Positions 8,397-15,986 of a stretch of DNA of 36,156 nt are shown here, piece by piece. The translations under genes were made by a program, and so were the position numbers. The stretch is from NCBI GenBank assembly GCA_027485795.1, contig JAIXQK010000106.1:1-36156 (forward strand). The letters run 5' to 3'. Under the pieces are notes generated by a model that worked only from the letters and a program-made list of their open reading frames with translations, ran no database searches and was not told where the DNA came from. The number at the start of each line of letters is the position of its first letter. The stretch's first letter is position 1. Source of the stretch: Oxalobacteraceae bacterium. GTDB taxonomy: Bacteria > Pseudomonadota > Gammaproteobacteria > Burkholderiales > Burkholderiaceae_D.

Positions 8397-10412
8397 CTAG
8401 AAACGCGCGCGCACCCCGACGATGAAGTTCCGACCTGGCTGGGGAACATAGTCCTTCAAGAGGGATGTTGATAGGCGAATCTCTTCGTTCAACAAGTTAC
8501 GAGCGCTGGCGAACCACGTGAGTTCGTTCTCGCCTATGCGCTGCCGCCACGAGATATTGGCATCGACGCGTGTGTAGCCGCGAGTGACTTTCTCGGTGGA
8601 GCCATCCTCATCCTGATAGACAGGGCTGGTGGCAAGGCGATTTTGCGAACTCGCATTCAGTATAGATAGCGATGAACGCCAGTTCGCATCTTGATAGCCT
8701 ATGGTGGCGCCCACCCGCCGAACCGGCTGAAGTGGAAGGTAGCCCAGATTGTTGAGGTTACCGCGAGAGTCGTCTGTGAACGCACGACCGAACCAGCCGT
8801 ATTCATACAAGTTGTAGCTGGCATCCAGCTCATAGCCGCGAATGGTGGCGTCGGCTTGGCTGAAGGTACGAAGCACAGACATGTCATCGATTGGGTTCGC
8901 CGAAATATCTTCTAAGCGGCCGTACACAAAGTTGCTGACTTTATTTTGGAAAAGATTGCCCTTCCAGCGCAGCCTGTCTTCGGTTTTCTGCAGCGACAGA
9001 TCGATATTCTGTGAGGTTTCTTTTTTAAGGCTTGAGCTGCCAACGTCGAATGTTTCCGTCGGATGGTGCGCACCACCGGAATAAAGTTCTTCAGTCGTCG
9101 GTGCCCGTTGCGCGAGTGACAGGGTGCTTCCTAGGGCATAGCCCGGGGTGAAGCTCCACAAGGCACCGAATGAAGCCGAGCCCAAGGTGAAGTTACGATT
9201 GGTGGCGCCGATTGGTCGTCGGCCGACTTGTTCGATACGAGCGCCGGCATTCAACCGCACATTACCGATATCCGTTTCTTCCACGATGAATGCCGCCGTT
9301 GAGTTGGATCGAGTGCGAGGAACCGTCGACTCACTGGGGTCTTCAAGATTCAATGCCTGCACCGTCGAGCCATCGGTTTGCATACCTAACCGACCGCGCC
9401 AGCCAGCGACGGGTTGATGCGATAGCTCGATACGAGACTCCAGAGAGCGATTGGTGAATCTGACATGAGGATCGACACCGCCATCTAGCTCGGTGTGATG
9501 GTAGTCACTCTGACCAAGCTTGATTCTGAGTGCATCAAAACCCTCGAAGGGTGAGCGGATCAGGCTGTCAACATCAAATCGCGTCTGCAAAAGATCGATC
9601 TTCGAGGATTCATCGCGGCCGCGGATGCCGTACAACTTGTCAATCTGTGACACCGAGGCGCCGACATAGCCCCAGGATTGAATCATCGAGGCACCCACGC
9701 CCAGATTATTCTCACGATTGCCGGAGAAAGTGAGGCGACCGGTATCGCCATCGCCCTCTACGCTGCTGTTACCCGGAATGCGGTAGTCACCTGCGCGCAG
9801 AAGGTTGCCGTCCACATGCAAACCAATATTGCCGGCAGCCCTGTCGGCAGTAAATGCAAACGCGCTAGCGTTATCAACACTACTTGCTCTCAGCTCCGCT
9901 TCACCTGTCGGGCGCGCTTCCAAGCGTGTGGGGATGCGTCCGTTCACAATATTGATTGCCCCGCCAATCGCACCCGAGCCGTAGAGCAAGGTGGCAGGGC
10001 CGCGCAAAATTTCAATTTGCTGCGCACTGAGTGAGCTGGCGCCGACTGCGTGGTCATTCGAGATAGCCGATAAATCGCCATTACTCATCCCGTTTTGCAG
10101 AATTTTTACGCGTGGACCTTCCAGACCGCGAATAACCGGGCGTGAGGAGCCCGTACTGAAACCGGATGAGTGAATGCCAGGCTCTTGCATCAGGGTTTCG
10201 CCGAGCGAGCCCCCGATTTTGTCGCGTAGGTTGTCGCCTGACAGTACGCGCGCCGGCGAAAGAATGGTGGCCTGCTCTTGCGAGCCGAATGGGTCGGCCG
10301 TAACAACGACCGGGGCAAGGGATTTATCTGCTTGTTGTGCAACGCTGGTCATACTCATGCCAGCAAGTGCGCACGACACAGCGTGCGCCAGAATAGAGCG
10401 ACGAAAGCTCAT
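8397..10412 (-). CDS. znuD: ZnuD-like TonB-dependent outer-membrane receptor (probably zinc)
   Basis: This is an outer-membrane 22-strand barrel receptor powered by TonB. I start at the ATG at 10412 because GGAG lies 6 bases upstream; the ATG at 10418 and GTG at 10424 fit worse. This gives 671 residues with a signal peptide ending near SVAQQ. The plug domain contains GIHSSGFSTGSSRPVIRG, VKILQNGMSNGDLSAIS, NDHAVG and RGPATLLYGSGAIGG, closely resembling neisserial ZnuD rather than siderophore receptors. The barrel ends in Phe (VGVRARF), the usual assembly signal. HH pairs occur in SDYHHTE and GGAHHPTE. A small His-containing membrane protein gene lies directly upstream, and a DksA gene and a COG0523 GTPase gene follow further upstream. 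I saw no clear Zur box. Zinc is the inferred substrate; another metal is possible. Confidence 0.82.
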   Translation of the reverse strand: MSFRRSILAHAVSCALAGMSMTSVAQQADKSLAPVVVTADPFGSQEQATILSPARVLSGDNLRDKIGGSLGETLMQEPGIHSSGFSTGSSRPVIRGLEGPRVKILQNGMSNGDLSAISNDHAVGASSLSAQQIEILRGPATLLYGSGAIGGAINIVNGRIPTRLEARPTGEAELRASSVDNASAFAFTADRAAGNIGLHVDGNLLRAGDYRIPGNSSVEGDGDTGRLTFSGNRENNLGVGASMIQSWGYVGASVSQIDKLYGIRGRDESSKIDLLQTRFDVDSLIRSPFEGFDALRIKLGQSDYHHTELDGGVDPHVRFTNRSLESRIELSHQPVAGWRGRLGMQTDGSTVQALNLEDPSESTVPRTRSNSTAAFIVEETDIGNVRLNAGARIEQVGRRPIGATNRNFTLGSASFGALWSFTPGYALGSTLSLAQRAPTTEELYSGGAHHPTETFDVGSSSLKKETSQNIDLSLQKTEDRLRWKGNLFQNKVSNFVYGRLEDISANPIDDMSVLRTFSQADATIRGYELDASYNLYEYGWFGRAFTDDSRGNLNNLGYLPLQPVRRVGATIGYQDANWRSSLSILNASSQNRLATSPVYQDEDGSTEKVTRGYTRVDANISWRQRIGENELTWFASARNLLNEEIRLSTSLLKDYVPQPGRNFIVGVRARF

Positions 10413-10479
10413 GATCATCTCCACAAATAAGAATGTCCGCCGCTGTCGGTCAAAGCCGAGCGACGCCTGATGCGTGATG

Positions 10480-10833
10480 TCAGGCTTGGTGTGGAGGTGC
10501 GCGCGAGTTGAAGTGGCGGGTGAAGAGGCGGGCGATACCGCCGCGGGTAGGTAGGTCTACCTCGTTACTGCTGCGAACGACCGGCAGGATTTCCAAGCCG
10601 CTGGTATGCAAGCTTGCGCCAAGGGTAGCAGCATCAAACGCCGCACAATGAGCGGATGATTGGGTGTGCTCGATCGGCTCCCAGCCAGATGCCGACACAC
10701 TTTGTGCGGTCGCTATGCCGCTGTGTGCGATCGCGTGCGTAATGCCAAGCCACTGCGCCAGCAGCAGACTGAGCACCAGCAATGCGGCCGTGAAGGCGCG
10801 TTGCGGGGATCGGCGCGGAGGGGTGTGAGCCAT
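10480..10833 (-). CDS. Small His-containing exported/membrane protein upstream of znuD-like receptor
   Basis: I use the ATG at 10833 (MAHTPPRRSPQRAF), giving 117 residues; an upstream ATG at 10875 would add 14. A hydrophobic segment at about residues 14-31 may be an uncleaved signal or a signal peptide. It is followed by THAIAHSG, a Trp-Glu-Pro turn, then HTQSSAHCAAFDAATLG, so His and one Cys cluster in the exported part. The H-S-x-x-H-C-x-x-x-D arrangement recalls small proteins often found beside ZnuD-type receptors, related to DUF2946-like families. A periplasmic metal-handling role is inferred from the His residues and the position 68 bases before the receptor. The exact family is uncertain. 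Confidence 0.6.
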   Translation of the reverse strand: MAHTPPRRSPQRAFTAALLVLSLLLAQWLGITHAIAHSGIATAQSVSASGWEPIEHTQSSAHCAAFDAATLGASLHTSGLEILPVVRSSNEVDLPTRGGIARLFTRHFNSRAPPHQA

Positions 10834-11007
10834 TAACGTGATTACAAACGGAGCCAAGGCAAGGAAGCGCCACAATACTAGCGCAAAAACGCCAGTCTAT
10901 GGCGAGGCGGTGGCGCCGAAGATCTGTCCACAACAGGGCCCAACAACTACCAGCAAGATGCCGCCAGCTACGCTGGCGAGATTTCGCTGGTGTTCTACTA
11001 GCCGCGT

Positions 11008-11469
11008 TTAGTCGCCGTAGAGTTTTTGCTTCAGCTCGCGCCGTTGCTGAGCCTCGAGCGAGAGTGTTGCTGTGGGGCGAGCAAGCAGACGCGGGATGCC
11101 AATTGGCTCGCCGGTTTCTTCGCACCAGCCATAGTCACCGGAATCAATTGATGCGATCGACTGCTGTACTTTCTTCAGCAGCTTGCGCTCGCGGTCGCGG
11201 GTGCGGAGTTCAAGTGCGTGCTCTTCTTCGATGGTGGCGCGATCAGCGGGATCAGGCACCAGCACGGTTTCACGCAAGTGTTCCGTGGTTTCGTCGGCAT
11301 TTTTTAACAGATCGCGTTCAAGCTGCTGTAGGCGGGCCTTGAAGAATGCGAGCTGTGCAGGGTTCATGTAGTCCTTCTCACTCATTTTCAGAATGTCTTC
11401 TTCGGTGAGCAGGGCGCCATTAGTCGACTTTGATGTCTTGGTTGTAGTTGCCACGTCGCTTGCTTTCAT
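11008..11469 (-). CDS. dksA: RNA polymerase-binding transcription factor DksA (cysteine-poor type)
   Basis: DksA binds the RNA polymerase secondary channel and works with ppGpp in the stringent response. The 153-residue product has the two-helix coiled coil with the tip motif DPADRA (E. coli DPVDRA) and the C-terminal RLLARPTATLSLEAQ segment. Of the four zinc-finger cysteines of E. coli DksA only one remains (GWCEETGEP); the others are Thr, Ser and Ala. The fold is therefore predicted to be zinc-independent, which is normal for betaproteobacterial DksA and like Pseudomonas DksA2. No strong ribosome binding site is seen before the ATG at 11469. It lies between the small His protein and the COG0523 GTPase on the same strand. 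Confidence 0.93.
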   Translation of the reverse strand: MKASDVATTTKTSKSTNGALLTEEDILKMSEKDYMNPAQLAFFKARLQQLERDLLKNADETTEHLRETVLVPDPADRATIEEEHALELRTRDRERKLLKKVQQSIASIDSGDYGWCEETGEPIGIPRLLARPTATLSLEAQQRRELKQKLYGD

Positions 11470-11593
11470 TGCTACGAATCGGTGAATTCTACCCAGAGGC
11501 TTGTGACCAACTTTGCTGGTGCACAGTGCTTTCGGGCTTTGGTTTCGAGGCCCACATCATGTCTCCGTGAGGGGCAGGTCGAAATCGGCGGCT

Positions 11594-11624
11594 ATTGTAA
11601 TCACATTGTTGTCCCGCGCGACAA
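11594..11624 (-). promoter_or_regulatory. Candidate dksA promoter with overlapping palindrome
   Basis: On the minus strand, TACAAT (plus 11594-11599) could serve as -10 and TTGTCG (plus 11619-11624) as -35, with a long 19-bp spacer. A palindrome TTGTC-N6-GACAA at 11609-11624 overlaps the presumed -35 and could be an operator. About 125 bases of leader would precede dksA. The spacer is poor, so this is tentative. Confidence 0.25.
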
Positions 11625-11659
11625 GCTTTCGGCTATTTTCAGCCAGTTTCATTCAGGGA

Positions 11660-11704
11660 ATTCTCGGCCACACGGAAAAAGGTTTTCAAACTTGTACCGA
11701 GAAT
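11660..11704 (-). terminator. Nested hairpin at the end of the COG0523 GTPase gene
   Basis: ATTCTCGG (11660-11667) pairs with CCGAGAAT (11697-11704), enclosing a second hairpin GAAAA (11675-11679) with TTTTC (11683-11687). The outer stem touches the last base of the GTPase stop codon. No T-run follows on the minus strand, so it may slow or terminate transcription inefficiently, or protect mRNA ends, before dksA. Confidence 0.3.
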
Positions 11705-12777
11705 CAGGCAAGACACTGCGTTAAGCCCTGAGTGAACACTTCTTTTGGCAGGTTTTGCCCAATGAAGACAATTTTGCTGCCGCGTGTCTCATCGGCCGCC
11801 CAAAGCGATCCAAGATCGCTACCCATGGTCTGGTGCACCCCCTGGAAGATCACCTTGCGGGTGGCGCCGCTCATCCAGAGTACCCCTTTATATCGCAGCA
11901 TGCGCGGCCCGAAAGCCTGCACTAAACCACCGATAAACTCTTCCAGCTTGGCTGGATCAAACGGCCGGTCGCTACGAAACACGAAGGCCGCGATATCGTC
12001 GGTATGCCCGCCATGGGCATGGCCATGATCATGGCCGTGCGCGTGGTCATGGGCGTGATGGTGATGCGTGTGATCATGATCATGCGCGCAATGCTCATCG
12101 CAAGCATGGTCATGTGCGTCATCCTTTAGAAAATCCGGATCAATTTCGAGTTTCTCGTTCAGGTTGAAGCCGCGGATATCGAGAATCTCTTCAATCGGCG
12201 CTTTGCCGAAATCGGAGCGCATGATCGGCGCGCGAGGATTAATGCGTTTCAGTCGAGTCTCCAGTGCGCTGACGGATTCCGCAGAGCACAGGTCGGTCTT
12301 CGATAGCAACACGCGATCTGCAAAGCCAATTTGGCGTTGGGCTTCTTCAAAGCGGTCGAGTTGCTGCATTGCGTGGCTGGCATCGACCACGGTGATGACA
12401 CCGTCGAGTAAATACGAAAGACCAATCTCTTCATCCATGAAAAAGGTTTGCGCTACCGGGCCCGGATTCGCAAGGCCGGTGGTCTCGATCACGACACGAT
12501 CAAACTGCAGTACGCCGTCGCGCCGTTTTTGCGCCAGTTGCCCGAGGCCAGCGATCAGGTCTCCACGTACCGTGCAGCAGATACAGCCGTTACTCATTTC
12601 GACAATCTGCTCGTTACTCTCTTGAACCAGAATTTCATTGTCGATGTTTTCTTCGCCGAATTCATTCTCAATCACGGCGATTTTCATGCCATGAGGTTCG
12701 CGCAAGATACGGTTCAGTAGCGTTGTTTTGCCTGCGCCAAGAAAGCCAGTGAGGATGGTGGCCGGAATCAGTGCCAT
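11704..12777 (-). CDS. COG0523 (CobW/ZNG-type) GTPase with histidine-rich metal-binding loop
   Basis: This is a cytosolic G3E-family GTPase, a likely zinc metallochaperone. The 357-residue product has Walker A GFLGAGKTT at 11-19, ENEFGEENID as switch region, the family Cys motif GCICC at 64-68 and SKTD at 159-162 as base-recognition motif. Residues 222-258 form a His/Asp-rich loop with 18 His. The CobW C-terminal domain follows, with LRYKGVLW. The Cys motif binds zinc in characterised ZNG1/YeiR/ZigA proteins. The start at 12777 has GGAG 4 bases upstream. It lies 33 bases after xerC. The neighbouring ZnuD-like receptor favours zinc over cobalt or nitrile-hydratase iron, but the client protein is unknown. 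Confidence 0.9.
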   Translation of the reverse strand: MALIPATILTGFLGAGKTTLLNRILREPHGMKIAVIENEFGEENIDNEILVQESNEQIVEMSNGCICCTVRGDLIAGLGQLAQKRRDGVLQFDRVVIETTGLANPGPVAQTFFMDEEIGLSYLLDGVITVVDASHAMQQLDRFEEAQRQIGFADRVLLSKTDLCSAESVSALETRLKRINPRAPIMRSDFGKAPIEEILDIRGFNLNEKLEIDPDFLKDDAHDHACDEHCAHDHDHTHHHHAHDHAHGHDHGHAHGGHTDDIAAFVFRSDRPFDPAKLEEFIGGLVQAFGPRMLRYKGVLWMSGATRKVIFQGVHQTMGSDLGSLWAADETRGSKIVFIGQNLPKEVFTQGLTQCLA

Positions 12778-12810
12778 GGTGCTCCAAACAAAAAAAAGAA
12801 GAAATTCGCG

Positions 12811-13773
12811 TCAGCTTTGTTTTTTTGCGCGCGGATGCGCAGCGTCATACACCTGCGCTAGTCGTTGGAAATCGAGCGAAGTATAGACCTGGGTCGAGGC
12901 AATTGACGCATGCCCAAGCATTTCCTGTACTGCGCGCAGGTCCCCCGAGGACTGCAACAAATGGGAGGCAAACGAGTGGCGCAATACATGGGGGTGTACA
13001 TCAGCCGGTATACCAAGCGACTGCGCATGCGCTTTAATCCGACGCTGCACCTCGCGCGACGAGATGCGATGTCCACGTGCCGACAAGAACAGCGCATGCG
13101 CATCGTCCTCAGGTTCGGTACGCACGATCTGCGGCCGAGCAGCTAGCCATTCGCGCAGTGCGATGATAGCGGCGCTACCAATCGGCACGCTGCGGCGTTT
13201 GCTACCTTTGCCTGTGACTGTCAATTCACCCGCGTCGAGATCAAGCCAGCTGAGCGACTCATAGCTAGCTGTTTTCATATGCCTCAGGTCCAGGCTGGTC
13301 AACTCGGCGACGCGCAAGCCACTTGAGTACAGCAGCTCAAACATCGCCCTACTGCACGCATCGCGGGTGGCGGATGTTTCATCACCACTCACTGCAGACG
13401 ACACCAGCCGCACTGCATCGTCCACGCCCAGCGCCTTGGGCAGTGCCTTGACTCGCTTGGGCGCGCGCACGCCGTCCACTGGGTTTGATACCACCGTCTG
13501 GTACAGCGCTAACCAGGCAAACATGCCGCGCCACGCAGACAGCTTGCGTGCAATGGAGCTAGGCGATAAACCGCGCGCGTGTAGCTGGCTGGTGCAGCGT
13601 CGAATATCGGCTTGCGTCAGCTTGGCAAGCGGGCGTCCGGACAGATTTTCGGCCACCAATAAGGCGAGCTGATCAAGATCGCGCCGGTAATTCTCGAGCG
13701 TATGCGCCGATAGCTTGCGCTGGGTCTGAAGGTGCGCCAGATAGCCGGCAATATCTTTGTCGGCACTGGTCAC
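12811..13773 (-). CDS. xerC: Tyrosine recombinase XerC
   Basis: XerC acts with XerD at dif to resolve chromosome dimers. The 320-residue product has the N-terminal SAM-like core-binding domain (AHTLENYRRDLDQL) and the catalytic domain. Catalytic residues can be placed: Arg in SSGLRVAEL, Lys in GKGSKRR, His262 and Arg265 in HVLRH, His288 in LGHAS, and the nucleophile Tyr297 in QVYTSLDF. It is the housekeeping enzyme and not a phage integrase, because it lies 10 bases after a DUF484 gene on the same strand. DUF484-xerC is the conserved pair in beta- and gammaproteobacteria. Confidence 0.95.
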   Translation of the reverse strand: MTSADKDIAGYLAHLQTQRKLSAHTLENYRRDLDQLALLVAENLSGRPLAKLTQADIRRCTSQLHARGLSPSSIARKLSAWRGMFAWLALYQTVVSNPVDGVRAPKRVKALPKALGVDDAVRLVSSAVSGDETSATRDACSRAMFELLYSSGLRVAELTSLDLRHMKTASYESLSWLDLDAGELTVTGKGSKRRSVPIGSAAIIALREWLAARPQIVRTEPEDDAHALFLSARGHRISSREVQRRIKAHAQSLGIPADVHPHVLRHSFASHLLQSSGDLRAVQEMLGHASIASTQVYTSLDFQRLAQVYDAAHPRAKKQS

Positions 13774-13783
13774 GGCGGTCGCC

Positions 13784-14521
13784 TTAGTCGATCAGCGGCT
13801 GAAGCCGCGCGCTGGCAATGTCGCTGATCCGAGCCAGAATATCGGTGGCCAGATCGGCGGCAAATCGCTGAGGGTCCGGTGAGCCCAAAACCATCAGGCC
13901 AAAACTGGTCTCGGCACCGGATTTGCGAAGCGGTAGCAGCGCTACTGATTGCATCGACGTTGCATCATCCAGCCAGAGTGTGCCAGGCTGCCGCGCTGCG
14001 GCGCCGCATACTGGGTTGCTATGGGTATCGGCAAACGCACGCGCGTCTTCGTCATCAATGATGAAGTCCGCATCGACAAACTCGGCTTTGGTATTCCACA
14101 GGCGGATCGTCGCGGCGGGGACGTCAAAACATGATTGGGTTGCGCTGATCAATGCAGCGGGGAGCTCGGAGGGCGATTGTTCAATCAGTAGCTGCAGCGT
14201 CCATTGGTGTAAGTTCGCCATGATTAACTCGTTGCCGCTGGCATTGCGCATGAAGGCGGCTAGTTTGAGTTCCAGCTGCCGAATCTTGTCGCGCAGGATT
14301 TCCACCTGCCGCTCTTGCAGGGAAACGGTACGTCCGCCGAGTGCGGTCGTCAGTCTGAGCCCCGCAACGATGTCTGGATGTTGTTCAAGGAATTCCGGAT
14401 GCTGTTGCAGATACATTGCAACCGCGTCGACATCGGGCAGTGAGGTCATGGCGTTTTTCAGGTCAGGTAGAAATGGCGCGTCAGTACGCAACGCCGAATC
14501 AATTCGTTCGAAGTTTGGCAT
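13784..14521 (-). CDS. DUF484 family protein
   Basis: The 245-residue protein has the DUF484 layout: an N-terminal segment with VAMYLQQHPEFLEQHPDIVAGL, a coiled coil with SLQERQVEILRDKIRQLE, and a C-terminal GAF-like domain. The function of the family is unknown. Genes of this family stand between dapF and xerC in E. coli and many relatives. Here the xerC side is kept (10-base gap), but dapF is about 3 kb away, separated by the porin and Sel1 genes. No signal peptide is seen, so it is probably cytosolic. Confidence 0.9.
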   Translation of the reverse strand: MPNFERIDSALRTDAPFLPDLKNAMTSLPDVDAVAMYLQQHPEFLEQHPDIVAGLRLTTALGGRTVSLQERQVEILRDKIRQLELKLAAFMRNASGNELIMANLHQWTLQLLIEQSPSELPAALISATQSCFDVPAATIRLWNTKAEFVDADFIIDDEDARAFADTHSNPVCGAAARQPGTLWLDDATSMQSVALLPLRKSGAETSFGLMVLGSPDPQRFAADLATDILARISDIASARLQPLID

Positions 14522-14578
14522 ACGCGAGTTGGCGCATAACGGATTTTACCCGTACCGAACCGCCTACCGACAAGCGAT

Positions 14579-14603
14579 AAAAAAACGGCACCCGGAGGTG
14601 CCG
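14579..14603 (-). terminator. Rho-independent terminator of the porin gene
   Basis: CGGCACC (14586-14592) pairs with GGTGCCG (14597-14603) through 7 perfect base pairs and a CGGA loop. Seven A residues at 14579-14585 give a U-run on the minus-strand transcript right after the stem. It lies 118 bases past the porin stop codon and 57 bases before the DUF484 start, so it separates the porin from the DUF484-xerC group. Confidence 0.9.
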
Positions 14604-14721
14604 TGAAGAGAGGAGATTACATTCGCAGAAAACTCTGCAGGCTGAAACCAGACCAGCCTATCCATCAACGACCGCGCGGGTCAGCAATGAATCTTGTGTG
14701 AGCCGAACGGCTCGCTCTACA

Positions 14722-15750
14722 TCAGAACACGTGCCGCAGGCCGAAATTGATAGCCTTGTTGCCGGTGCCAGCCTCAGAGTTATTGCCGACCGTATATCTG
14801 GCAGTGCCATCGTTGCTGATGGAGCCATATGCGGCGTACATGTTAGTGCGCTTGGATAACGCATAGGTGTAACCAATGCCCCACTGGTCAGCATCATTTT
14901 CAGCCAGGGCTCCTTGGCCGGCCGCACGGATATAGGAGGCGATAAACTTGTGCGCGCCATAGGGGATGGTGAAGCCGACCAGGTAGTTATCACTCTTGCC
15001 CAGAGCGGCCCAGTTGTTATCAGAGTAGGCGCCAAAAATTTTGACAAACTCAAAGTCGTAGTTGGCGGCTAGCAGCGTGCTCCGTACGACAGCTGTGTCG
15101 GTAGGGTCATTTTTGTTGTAGTGCGCTAGACGCACGTTCAGCGTTTTGCTGTCATAGCCAATCGACCCGGTGACAACACGATTGGCATCGCTGTTGCCGG
15201 CGGTCTCGCCAAATCCATAGCCAATCTCGGCGCTAAAATTTTCAAAAATGGGCGTTGTGTACTTGACCGAATCATTCATCCGGAGTGCACGATCGGGTTC
15301 AGCTGTGGCTGCGGGCATCATCAGGTTCTGCGCATTACCCGCAAGACCCGAGGCGAACGGGTCGGCGATTTGGTTCAGCGTAAGAAAGTAGGAAGTGTAT
15401 TGGCGGCCGAGTGTCAGGGTACCGAAATCGCCCTGCAGGCCGACAAAGCTTTGACGCGCAAAGCCCGCACTTTGGTTGAACCCGCCTTTATCGGCAGCAA
15501 TGCCTGTTTCAAGCACGAACAGTGCGTTGAGTCCGTTGCCCAGATCCTCCTTACCCTTAAAGCCAAGGCGGGTACCTGACTGGGCGCCGCTGGTTAGCTT
15601 GTTACCAGTAGCGGCTGGACCACCAGGCATGCTGCCGAAATCGCGAACCAAGCCCATATCGACGATGCCGTAGACCTCAACTGTCGACTGCGCTTGAGCG
15701 GCGCCAGTTAATACGCCGGCCAGTGCCAGCGCGAGATTCAACTTCTTCAT
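14722..15750 (-). CDS. Gram-negative general porin (OmpC/Bordetella-Burkholderia type)
   Basis: This is an outer-membrane 16-strand beta-barrel porin, likely trimeric, for small hydrophilic solutes. I use the ATG at 15750 (MKKLNLALALAG), which has a GGGG ribosome binding site close upstream. A TTG four codons earlier is unlikely. The 342-residue product has a signal peptide ending at AAQAQ, then STVEVYGIVDMGL, a classic first strand of betaproteobacterial porins. Later landmarks are SGTRLGFKGKEDLGNGL, GDFGTLTLGRQYT in the constriction-loop region, and a final FGLRHVF with terminal Phe for BAM recognition. It is a single-gene unit with its own terminator. Solute preference cannot be told. Confidence 0.95.
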   Translation of the reverse strand: MKKLNLALALAGVLTGAAQAQSTVEVYGIVDMGLVRDFGSMPGGPAATGNKLTSGAQSGTRLGFKGKEDLGNGLNALFVLETGIAADKGGFNQSAGFARQSFVGLQGDFGTLTLGRQYTSYFLTLNQIADPFASGLAGNAQNLMMPAATAEPDRALRMNDSVKYTTPIFENFSAEIGYGFGETAGNSDANRVVTGSIGYDSKTLNVRLAHYNKNDPTDTAVVRSTLLAANYDFEFVKIFGAYSDNNWAALGKSDNYLVGFTIPYGAHKFIASYIRAAGQGALAENDADQWGIGYTYALSKRTNMYAAYGSISNDGTARYTVGNNSEAGTGNKAINFGLRHVF

Positions 15751-15986
15751 TTTTTTCCCCAAGTGAGAGTTTTAGAGCGATCCGCACGAGTCGGATGCGC
15801 AAACATTAATTATCGAAATGAAAACAAGGACAACATCGGTTTTGTCAGCTGTTCGCGCTTGGGGCGCTCGTTGCGAGTTTGCAAATGACGTTGTTTTATT
15901 GACACTGTCTTGCGTTGACGTAGCTGTGGTCAGGCCGCAGAGTTCGAATGTTTTTGTTTTGATAATTCTTCTAACCAGCTCTCCCC
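15751..15986. other. Divergent intergenic region between porin and Sel1 genes
   Basis: This 236-bp region must carry the promoters of both genes and is AT-rich near 15800-15840. A short hairpin ATCCG (15780-15784) with CGGAT (15792-15796) lies in the porin leader. TTGACA at 15899-15904 followed after 16 bases by TAGCTG is a weak promoter candidate for the Sel1 gene. No clear porin promoter was found by eye. Confidence 0.35.

Noticed and set aside
12811-13773. Tyrosine recombinase as sign of an integrated element
   Set aside because: It pairs with DUF484 in the housekeeping xerC arrangement, with no other mobile genes or att repeats nearby.
15930-15960. GTTCGAAT resembling a tRNA T-loop upstream of the Sel1 gene
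   Set aside because: No acceptor, D-arm or anticodon stem could be built around it.
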